Assembly: GCA_035506335.1 (NCBI GenBank)
Contig: DATJPN010000195.1
Location: 1 to 5,744 of the forward strand
Direction: 5' to 3'
DNA length: 5,744 nucleotides
Source: DAIDKA01 sp035506335
Lineage (GTDB): Bacteria; Pseudomonadota; Gammaproteobacteria; Steroidobacterales; Steroidobacteraceae
Part shown: piece by piece, positions 1-5,744 of the stretch
How the letters are laid out: every line of letters starts with the position of its first letter
Numbering within the stretch: position 1 is the stretch's first letter
Position numbers and translations under genes: made by a program
Notes under the pieces: generated by a model
The model's input: only the letters and a program-made list of their open reading frames with translations
What the model was told of the DNA's origin: nothing
Databases searched by the model: none

Positions 1-1787
1 GCCGCCAGATCGCGCACGATGCTCAACTCCCCGAGCGGCACCAGTTCCACGCCCGCGACCGGAATCCGCGCGGCCTCGAGGGCTGCGACGATCGGCCCGG
101 CGTGCGCGCGACTGCTCACCAGGATGGCCACGCTCGCCTGCGGTTCATCCCGGCGCAGCTGCCCCACGATGCGGGCGATGCCGCGCGCCTCGCCGGGGTA
201 ATCCCCCGGCAGCACGCGGTGCAGATGCACGGCGCCCTCGAGGCCGGGTCGCGCGGCCACGCTGTGTTCATACGCGACGCTGCTCGTGCGCGGGTCGTCA
301 AGGGCCGGAAAACACCTCGCGAACACCGCATTGTTCCAGTCCACGACCTGCGCGGCGCTGCGGAAGTTGCGGCGCAGGGTCAGCGCCTCCAGCGGCACCG
401 TACCGATGCCGGCGGTGCGCGCGCCCAGGAACATGCCGACCTCGGCCTCCCGAAAGGCGTAGATCGACTGCATCGGATCTCCCACCAGGAACAGGGTGCG
501 CCCGTCGCCCGGCTCCCAGCCGGCGGTCAACTGCGCCAACAGCCGGGTCTGTTCCAGCGAGGTATCCTGGAACTCGTCCACGAGGATGTGGCGGATGCCA
601 TGGTCCAGGCGCAGCGCGAGGTCCGTGGGCTCATCCATGCTGCCGAGCGCCATGCGCGCCGCGACCGCGACGGCGGCGTAGTCCACCCGGCCGAGCTCGG
701 TGAACACCACGTCGAGCTCGGCGACCGCGAGCTCGAGCACCCGTGCGAGCACGCCCAGCGCCTGGATTTCGTCGTCGCCGAGCTGCGGCTCGGGCAGCAG
801 CCGCATCTCGATGAACAGTTCCAGGCTCCCCGGCTGCGTGCCGAGGTCCGCGAGCCAGTCGCCAGCGCGGCGTTTCAAGGCCTTGTCCTCGGGCGGGAAG
901 CCCGCCCGGACATCCAGTCGTCGGCGCCACTCGCCCTGCCTGGTGAGCGCGAGGCTCGCGAGCGCCTGCCACTGGCGCAGCGTGGGCGAGTCGGCGCTGT
1001 GGGCAAAATCCACGCCGGATCGAAGATGCGCGGCCACCTCGGCGCCGATGCGCAACCCCTCGCGCAACTGCGCCGCGGTGAGCACCTGACGCGCACGGTC
1101 GAGGCGCGCCTGCACCACGGCCGAAAGGCTCGCCTGCACGCGCTGCGCGAGCTGCGCGCCGGCCTCCCCCACCAGGTGTGGCAGCCAGTGCGTGCGCCGC
1201 TCCAGCATGTCGGCGATGAGTTCCTCGCACAGTGCGAAGTCGTTCTCCATGCGTTCAAACAGGAACTCGACATCAGCCCGCCGGGCGGCATCGCCCTGCG
1301 CATCGAGCAGCGTGCGGCGCGCCGCCGTCCGGTAGGCCGATTCGGCGTCGCGCAGGACGGCCAGCGTGCCGGCGCCGTGCGCGGCCACGGGCAGCTGCAG
1401 CGCGAGCGCCCGATTCAGTGCATCCACCGTCTGGATTCGCAGCCGCCCCGGATTCTCGGCGAGCTGCCAGCCTCGGGCCTGCGAACGCCCGCGCACCGCC
1501 TGCGCGAGGCGCGCCAGCTCACGCGTGCGCCCGTCGCCCTGCGGGTCCGGCGGCAGATCAAGGACGCTCGCCACGCGCAGGGCCATTTCCGCCGCCGCCT
1601 TGCGCGTGAAGGTGATGGCCAGGATATCCTCGGGCGCGTCGGCCTCGATGAGCAGCCGCAGCAGCCGCTCGACCAGCACCGTGGTCTTGCCCGAACCGGC
1701 CGGGGCCTGCAGGATCACGCTGCGCGACGGATCCACGGCCCGCACCCGGGCCTCCTCATCCGCCGCGAGATCAGCCGGCGCTGACAT
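1..1787 (-). CDS. UvrD/RecB/AddA-type superfamily 1 DNA helicase, 3' end beyond the left edge
   Basis: This is the N-terminal 595 codons of an ATP-dependent SF1A helicase, probably the motor subunit of an AddAB-like complex that unwinds broken DNA ends. The frame is open from the ATG at 1787 to the left edge with no stop. Motifs seen in order: Walker A APAGSGKTT (residues 28-36, Lys34), motif Ia ITFTRKAAAEM (58-68), motif Ib IQTVDALN (118-125), Walker B LVDEFQDTS (402-410, Asp404-Glu405), motif III VGDPMQSIY (435-443) and motif IV LRRNFRS (471-477). The roughly 280 residues between Ib and II fit the 1B insertion of RecB/AddA-like proteins. The ATG is favoured because a GAGAGGG site precedes it and the next Met is Met68 in motif Ia. 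It overlaps the upstream AddB-like gene by 17 bases, implying translational coupling. Motifs V and VI, and any C-terminal nuclease domain, lie outside, so AddA-like (with nuclease) and nuclease-less forms cannot be told apart. Family assignment is firm; the exact subfamily is inferred. Confidence 0.95.
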   Translation of the reverse strand, partial: MSAPADLAADEEARVRAVDPSRSVILQAPAGSGKTTVLVERLLRLLIEADAPEDILAITFTRKAAAEMALRVASVLDLPPDPQGDGRTRELARLAQAVRGRSQARGWQLAENPGRLRIQTVDALNRALALQLPVAAHGAGTLAVLRDAESAYRTAARRTLLDAQGDAARRADVEFLFERMENDFALCEELIADMLERRTHWLPHLVGEAGAQLAQRVQASLSAVVQARLDRARQVLTAAQLREGLRIGAEVAAHLRSGVDFAHSADSPTLRQWQALASLALTRQGEWRRRLDVRAGFPPEDKALKRRAGDWLADLGTQPGSLELFIEMRLLPEPQLGDDEIQALGVLARVLELAVAELDVVFTELGRVDYAAVAVAARMALGSMDEPTDLALRLDHGIRHILVDEFQDTSLEQTRLLAQLTAGWEPGDGRTLFLVGDPMQSIYAFREAEVGMFLGARTAGIGTVPLEALTLRRNFRSAAQVVDWNNAVFARCFPALDDPRTSSVAYEHSVAARPGLEGAVHLHRVLPGDYPGEARGIARIVGQLRRDEPQASVAILVSSRAHAGPIVAALEAARIPVAGVELVPLGELSIVRDLA

Positions 1788-4452
1788 CGGCCCTCTCGGC
1801 GATGCGGCACAGGGCGTGCAGGTGGCACTGGTCACAGGCCCCGTCCATCGGATCCACCCGCGCCTGGCCGCTGCTGAAATCGCCCGCCAGACGGCTCACC
1901 TGCTCGCGCCACAGTGCCAGCTGCCGGTCCCACTCGGCGCCCCGCGCGAGTCCGGGAAGGCGCCCCTCCTCATCGCCGATGCCCCTGAACTCGACGGTCC
2001 GGGGGGCGAGGTGGGCCACGGCGAGCGCGCTCACCGGTACGCCGGCGGCCAGCAGGTAGACCAGCAGTTGCGGATGGGTCGTCCGCGCCTCATCCCAGTC
2101 CGGGGACCGCGCGAGTCCTGATTTGTAGTCGAGGATGGCGTGGGTGCCGTCGGCGAGCCGGTCGATGCGATCGATGCGCACGTTGATGAGCGTCCCGCCG
2201 AGCTGCACGCTGCGCGAGGCTTCCAGTGCCTGGATTTCGAAGCTCGTCCGCCCCGCTTCGAGCTCACACAGCGCACCGATCAGCCGTTCGGCCCGCCCGA
2301 GCTCGCGAGCGATGGCGGCGCGCCGCAGTTGCCGCAGCCCCGTCGCATCGGCAGCGGCCGACAGCCCTTCATCCTGCCCTTCGGGGTCCGTTCCGTGCAG
2401 TATCTCCCCCGCGGCCTGGGCCACGCACTGCGTGACCGTCGGCGCCAGGGATTGCGCGGCGCGGGCGCCGGCGAGACCCTGCGATCCTCCGAGGCGCTGC
2501 CACAACAGCTCCAGGGCCCGGTGCAGCAGCCGCCCGCGCTCCCGGGGCGTGATGCCGGGCGACGGTGATTCCAGGGGCTCGGCTCCGAGGCGCAACTGCG
2601 CATAGGCGCGGAACGGACAGCGGCTCTGCAGTTCGATCGCCCGGGTGCCGGCCGGCAGCGGCACCCCGCCGGGCCAGTCCATGCCGGATTCATCCACGTA
2701 GGTCTCGATCCGCCGGGCCGCGCGTATCGCGGGAGCCAGGTCGTCGGCCGGGTCTGCGGGCGGCTCATGCGACCGGCTCGCATACGGTGCGAGCAGCGGC
2801 GAGGCCACCTGCGGCTGATCGCCCGCGTGCAGCGGTGCGCTCACGATGAATTCCCGGCTGCTGCGGCACAGCGTCGAGAGCGCCTGCCGGGCCTGATGCA
2901 GCCGCGTCGCGGGATCCGCGGCACTGACCCGGGCCTCGCGCTGCAGCGCCGCCGGTATGAAGGGATCGAAGTGCACCGCGGCAGGCAGGGCGCCTGAGTG
3001 CAGGCCGCTCGCCCAGATGCCGTCGTACCGCAGCAGCGGATCAGCCAGCGAAGCGGTCAGCGTCACGGCCGCATCCCCGGTCGCCGGCTCGAAGCGGGTG
3101 CGCGCCAGGCATTGCGCGAACATCGAAACGGCAGCGGGCGCACCGAAGGTTCCGAGCGTGGCCGGCAGCGCGGCCCACTCCTGCAGCAGTTCATCCAGCC
3201 GCTGCAGGATCTGCTGGGTGTGACTGCCCCGCTGTCGGGCCGCGCCGGCGGTAAGCCCCCCCAGAGCCAGGATGCCGGCGAAGCGCCCACCCCACGCCCC
3301 CAGGGTCGCCCGTGATCCGGCATCCAGAAGGTCGAGCGCGCGAGCCACGATCGCGGCGAGCTCGTCCGCCTCGCCGAGCAGTCCGGGCGGCGCGGCACGC
3401 AGGGCCTGCAGCAGCTGCCGGCCGTTCAGGCGCGGCGGCAGCACGGTGCGCAGCCACACATCGAGCCGCGCACGCGCCGTGGCAGCGGGCCGCGGCGCAA
3501 AGCCGCCGCGCAGCCAGGCGGAAACCGCGCCGAGCTCCATCTCGGAGGACAGCAGCGCAAGCGTACTCACCCCCTCGGCGACCGGGGCATGATCGAGGAG
3601 CGGCACGCCCCCCTCCAGCGCAAAGGCGGACGCCGCCGCCTCATCCGCGCCACGGTGCAGGTATTCCGGATCGAGCGCGGCCTCGAAAATCCGCCGCACC
3701 GCCGCGCGACGCTCCCCGAGGTCCGGCACGATGACCAGCAGCCGCGCAGCCGGTGCTGCGCGCAGCCTCTCCCGGCACCAGTGCGCCACCTGGGCGAGTT
3801 CCTGCGCCGGATCGGCAGGTCGGGCGATCGCGGCGGCAGCGCCGGAAAATCCGCAGGCGAGCTCCAGGGGCGCGCGCCCGCGCTGCTCCCAGGCGTCCAT
3901 CAGTGCGCGCCGGGCGGGCGTCACCTCATGGAAGCCGGCGAACACGGGCACCCGCGCGGGCGGCTCGGCGGCGAGGTCCTGAAGCATCCGCCAGGAGCCA
4001 GCGGCGGAGAGGTCGATCAGGCGTGCGTCGATGGCGGCGAGGGACTCGCGCAGCAGCGCCGCCTCCGGAGTCACCGCGTGCGCGAGGGCCGACGCGGGGA
4101 TGCGCCATTCGAACATCACGGCCGCCGAACGGTGCACCGCATCGACCAGGCCGGCCACCGCCGGCAGTGACAGCCGCGCCGCGGCGTCGGTCACCGCCTC
4201 ATGCCACAGCAGCCACTCCTCGAGCGCGCCCAGGCGACGAAGCTCCCGGCCATCCGGTCCGCGGTGCACGGCATGCCCGCGCAGCCACCCCTCGAGACTG
4301 CGCACGTCCGGAGTCCGAAAGGCGCGCCGGCCGGCCGCCAGATGCCGGGCGGCGACTGCCAGCCGCAGCGCGGCAGCGCGCTGCGCCGTCGGGACGACCA
4401 CGGTTTGCCCGGCGTCGAGGGCCGCTTCGAGTTGGGGCGCAATGTCCGGCAA
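1771..4452 (-). CDS. AddB-like DNA repair protein with C-terminal PD-(D/E)XK Fe-S nuclease
   Basis: This 893-residue protein is likely the nuclease partner of the helicase encoded immediately downstream. About 900 residues, an AddB-like layout and the helicase neighbour fit the family I know as 'probable DNA repair protein' (TIGR03623); this is from memory, not a search. The N-terminus (GQTVVVPTAQ, residues 15-24) sits where AddB has Walker A but lacks GxxGxGKT, so ATP hydrolysis is unlikely. Residues about 480-560 (GLHSGALP, DPFIPAALQREAR, then SPLL) resemble the degenerate helicase core of AddB. The RecB-type nuclease begins near Cys612 (SRCPFRAY) and carries GRLLHRALE (His644), RIDRID (Asp761), LDYKSG (Asp775, Lys777) and HPQLLVYL (Gln795, Tyr799). 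It ends with CDQCHLHALC (Cys873, Cys876, Cys882), which with Cys612 matches the 4Fe-4S ligands of AddB nucleases. The start is TTG: upstream in frame there is no ATG, GTG or TTG before the alaA stop, 36 bases away. A start at a later GTG is possible but would trim the conserved N-terminus. End processing for recombination is inferred. Confidence 0.93.
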   Translation of the reverse strand: MPDIAPQLEAALDAGQTVVVPTAQRAAALRLAVAARHLAAGRRAFRTPDVRSLEGWLRGHAVHRGPDGRELRRLGALEEWLLWHEAVTDAAARLSLPAVAGLVDAVHRSAAVMFEWRIPASALAHAVTPEAALLRESLAAIDARLIDLSAAGSWRMLQDLAAEPPARVPVFAGFHEVTPARRALMDAWEQRGRAPLELACGFSGAAAAIARPADPAQELAQVAHWCRERLRAAPAARLLVIVPDLGERRAAVRRIFEAALDPEYLHRGADEAAASAFALEGGVPLLDHAPVAEGVSTLALLSSEMELGAVSAWLRGGFAPRPAATARARLDVWLRTVLPPRLNGRQLLQALRAAPPGLLGEADELAAIVARALDLLDAGSRATLGAWGGRFAGILALGGLTAGAARQRGSHTQQILQRLDELLQEWAALPATLGTFGAPAAVSMFAQCLARTRFEPATGDAAVTLTASLADPLLRYDGIWASGLHSGALPAAVHFDPFIPAALQREARVSAADPATRLHQARQALSTLCRSSREFIVSAPLHAGDQPQVASPLLAPYASRSHEPPADPADDLAPAIRAARRIETYVDESGMDWPGGVPLPAGTRAIELQSRCPFRAYAQLRLGAEPLESPSPGITPRERGRLLHRALELLWQRLGGSQGLAGARAAQSLAPTVTQCVAQAAGEILHGTDPEGQDEGLSAAADATGLRQLRRAAIARELGRAERLIGALCELEAGRTSFEIQALEASRSVQLGGTLINVRIDRIDRLADGTHAILDYKSGLARSPDWDEARTTHPQLLVYLLAAGVPVSALAVAHLAPRTVEFRGIGDEEGRLPGLARGAEWDRQLALWREQVSRLAGDFSSGQARVDPMDGACDQCHLHALCRIAERADVSAG
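1791..1797 (-). promoter_or_regulatory. Ribosome binding site of the helicase gene, inside the AddB-like gene
   Basis: On the minus strand GAGAGGG ends three bases before the ATG at 1787. It is a purine-rich Shine-Dalgarno-like site with rather short spacing. It lies within the last codons of the AddB-like gene, whose TGA (1771-1773) falls 14 bases past the first base of the helicase ATG. Ribosomes finishing the first gene would therefore be well placed to start the second. The site supports ATG 1787 as the true start. Confidence 0.6.
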
Positions 4453-4488
4453 CGCGACCCCGATGCGGTGGCTTCGATCGTGGGGGAA
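4453..4488 (-). promoter_or_regulatory. 36-base alaA/AddB-like gene junction with weak ribosome site and possible hairpin
   Basis: This is the only intergenic gap in the window. On the minus strand a GGGG run (4458-4461) sits five bases before the TTG start at 4452 and is the only Shine-Dalgarno candidate. The same bases can pair: CCC-A-CGAT (4477-4484) against ATCGGGG (4458-4464) gives seven pairs with one bulged A and a 12-base loop. If it forms, the hairpin would hide the ribosome site. There is no following T-run, so it is not an intrinsic terminator. No -35/-10 pair is evident, so the AddB-like gene is probably transcribed from upstream of or within alaA. The pairing is seen in the sequence; any regulatory role is inference. 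Confidence 0.35.
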
Positions 4489-5744
4489 TCAGCGAAAGCG
4501 CTTGTCGGCGCGGACAACCTTCTGCTCGGTGCTGCTGCGGGGCGCCGCGGCGTATCCGGCCAGCAATTCCTCGACGCGCGAAAACACCGTGCGCAGGACC
4601 ACCGGGTCGGGCAGGTTGGTGATCCGGAAGTGCGTGCGGTACGGCACGTTGAAGCTCACGCCGGGTGCGACGAGCACGTGCTTCTGTTCCAGCAGATCCA
4701 GCGCAAAGCGCTGGTCATCGAAGCCGGGCAGCTCGGCCGTGTCGACCTCGATGAAGGCATACATCGCCCCCGGTGGCGGCGCCAGGCGCAGGAAGCGGCT
4801 CTGCTCCACCGCGCTCAGGATGGCGCGGCGCGACTCGTACAGCCGCCCGCCGGGCATGACGAGCTCACGAATGCTCTGGTAGCCCCCGAGCGCGCTCTGC
4901 ACCGCCCACTGCGCCGGTACGTTGCTGCACAGGCGCAACGAGCTCAACAGCTCCAGCGCCGCGAGGTATTCCGAGGCACCCTTCAACCGGCCCGAGAACA
5001 CCGCCCAGCCCACGCGGTAGCCGCAGGCGCGGTAGACTTTCGACAGGCCCGACAGGGTCACACACAGGCTGTCGCGCACGAGCGTCGCCATGGGCACGAA
5101 TTCGGCCCCGTCGTACAGCATCTGGTCGTAGATCTCGTCGGCATAGATCACCAGGCCGTGCCGCTCGGCGATGGCCGCGATCTGCTCGAGCACCGCCCGC
5201 GGATACACGGCGCCCGTGGGATTGTTCGGATTGATCACGACGATGGCGCGGGTGCGCGGTGTGATCATCGCCTCGATCGCCTGGGGGTCCGGCACGAAGC
5301 CGTTCTCGGGACGACACGGGTAGTGCACCGCCCGGCCGCGATTGAGCGTCACCGCCGCGGTCCACAGCGGGTAGTCGGGGCTTGGCACGAGCACCTCGTC
5401 CCCGTCGTTGAGCAGCGCCCGCAGCACCAGATCGATCAGTTCACTGACGCCGTTGCCGATGAACACATCGTCCACGGTCACGCCCTGAACGCCGCGCGCC
5501 TGCTGATGCATGACGATGGCCTCGCGCGCCGGGAAGATGCCCTTCTGATGCGAATAGCCTTCCGAGTTCGCCAGGTTCTCGATCATCGCCAGGCGCAGGA
5601 TCTCCGGCGTCCGAAATCCGAAGGCGCCGGGATTGCCGATGTTCAGCGAGACGATTTCGTAGCCCTGGCGTTCCATTTCGTGCGCCCGGCGGGCGAGCTT
5701 GCCGCGGATCTCGTAACGGACGTGGCGCAGGCCCTCGCTGGCGC
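4489..5744 (-). CDS. alaA: Alanine aminotransferase AlaA, PLP-dependent (5' end beyond the right edge)
   Basis: Predicted cytosolic glutamate-pyruvate aminotransferase, which makes alanine from pyruvate with glutamate as amino donor. The frame is open to the right edge. The 22 codons before the ATG at 5676 read SEGLRHVRYEIRG and onward, matching the N-terminus of E. coli AlaA (SKLENVCYDIRG, from memory), so that ATG is internal and probably only about ten codons are missing. Fold-type I landmarks, numbered from the internal Met: LNIGNP (11-16), SPDYPLWTAAV (99-109, Tyr102 for cofactor stacking), NPNNPTGAVY (149-158, Asn for PLP), YADEIYDQMLYD (178-189, Asp180 and Tyr183), SGLSKVYR (209-216, Schiff-base Lys213, codon 5038-5040) and HFRI (349-352, Arg351 for the substrate carboxylate). 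RLCSNVPAQWAVQ followed by LGGYQSI is typical of AlaA rather than of general AspC-like enzymes. The C-terminus runs about 15-20 residues beyond the E. coli protein, ending in a basic tail (KVVRADKRFR). The promoter is outside the window. Substrate preference is inferred from resemblance. Confidence 0.92.
   Translation of the reverse strand, partial: ASEGLRHVRYEIRGKLARRAHEMERQGYEIVSLNIGNPGAFGFRTPEILRLAMIENLANSEGYSHQKGIFPAREAIVMHQQARGVQGVTVDDVFIGNGVSELIDLVLRALLNDGDEVLVPSPDYPLWTAAVTLNRGRAVHYPCRPENGFVPDPQAIEAMITPRTRAIVVINPNNPTGAVYPRAVLEQIAAIAERHGLVIYADEIYDQMLYDGAEFVPMATLVRDSLCVTLSGLSKVYRACGYRVGWAVFSGRLKGASEYLAALELLSSLRLCSNVPAQWAVQSALGGYQSIRELVMPGGRLYESRRAILSAVEQSRFLRLAPPPGAMYAFIEVDTAELPGFDDQRFALDLLEQKHVLVAPGVSFNVPYRTHFRITNLPDPVVLRTVFSRVEELLAGYAAAPRSSTEQKVVRADKRFR

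Noticed and set aside
631..1303. Minus-strand open frames of about 199 and 142 codons inside the helicase region
   Set aside because: Both are out of frame with the helicase and consist of Arg/Ala/Gly-rich low-complexity sequence without motifs. The helicase frame covers the same bases with conserved, family-consistent protein.
102..1784. A 560-codon open frame on the plus strand, fully antisense to the helicase gene
   Set aside because: It is in exact codon register with the helicase gene, so its stops would need TTA, CTA or TCA sense codons, which are rare at this GC content. It closes exactly on the helicase's TCA codon 2. Its product has a biased Arg/Ala/His composition and no recognisable domain, whereas the opposite strand encodes a full set of helicase motifs.
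4458..4484. Intrinsic terminator between alaA and the AddB-like gene
   Set aside because: The short bulged stem is not followed by a T-run on the minus strand; the next bases are TCGCG and the TTG start codon.
3753..4882. Plus-strand open frames of about 280-290 codons opposite the AddB-like gene and alaA
   Set aside because: Products are Arg/Ser/Pro/Ala-rich with no recognisable domains, and the opposite strand carries well-conserved coding sequence. They are expected by-products of GC-rich codon bias.
4489..5676. Taking the ATG at 5676 as the true start of alaA
   Set aside because: The frame continues upstream to the window edge, and the 22 added residues (including VRYEIRG) match the conserved N-terminus of AlaA. 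The ATG is internal and the gene is cut by the right edge.
1..5744. CRISPR array, insertion sequence, integrase, tRNA, toxin-antitoxin or defence island
   Set aside because: No direct-repeat/spacer pattern, terminal inverted repeats, transposase motifs or tRNA-like cloverleaf were seen. The three genes fill the window and look like ordinary chromosomal genes of uniform composition. The helicase/nuclease pair resembles housekeeping repair rather than a defence system.

Overview
The window is dense, very GC-rich bacterial DNA. Codons are strongly biased to G or C in the third position, which lets long spurious antisense ORFs stay open. All genuine genes lie on the minus strand, so they are read from the right edge to the left. 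Protein resemblance, above all the close match of the right-hand gene to enterobacterial AlaA, suggests a high-GC gammaproteobacterium. The species cannot be named from this window, and I see no sign of mobile DNA, tRNA, rRNA, CRISPR or a phage.

Right part (about 4489-5744): a PLP-dependent fold-type I aminotransferase of the AlaA (glutamate-pyruvate transaminase) type. It is nearly complete, with only its first few codons beyond the right edge. Middle (1771-4452): an 893-residue AddB-like protein with a degenerate helicase-like N-terminal portion and an intact C-terminal PD-(D/E)XK nuclease carrying an apparent 4Fe-4S cysteine set. It starts at a TTG codon 36 bases after the alaA stop. Left part (1-1787): a UvrD/RecB/AddA-type superfamily 1 helicase with its start and helicase motifs I, Ia, Ib, II, III and IV in view. 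It continues past the left edge, so its C-terminal half is unseen. Its ATG overlaps the end of the AddB-like gene by 17 bases.

The two left genes form a translationally coupled helicase/nuclease pair of the AddAB class, presumably for processing double-strand DNA ends before recombination. The class is a known but little-studied alternative to RecBCD. The aminotransferase lies just upstream in the same direction and may share the transcript, though nothing links it biochemically to repair. No intergenic stretch exceeds 36 bases, and there is no convincing terminator or promoter inside the window. I found no evidence of a wholly new system. The points most worth a second look are the composition of this AddAB-like pair and the signals at its two gene junctions.
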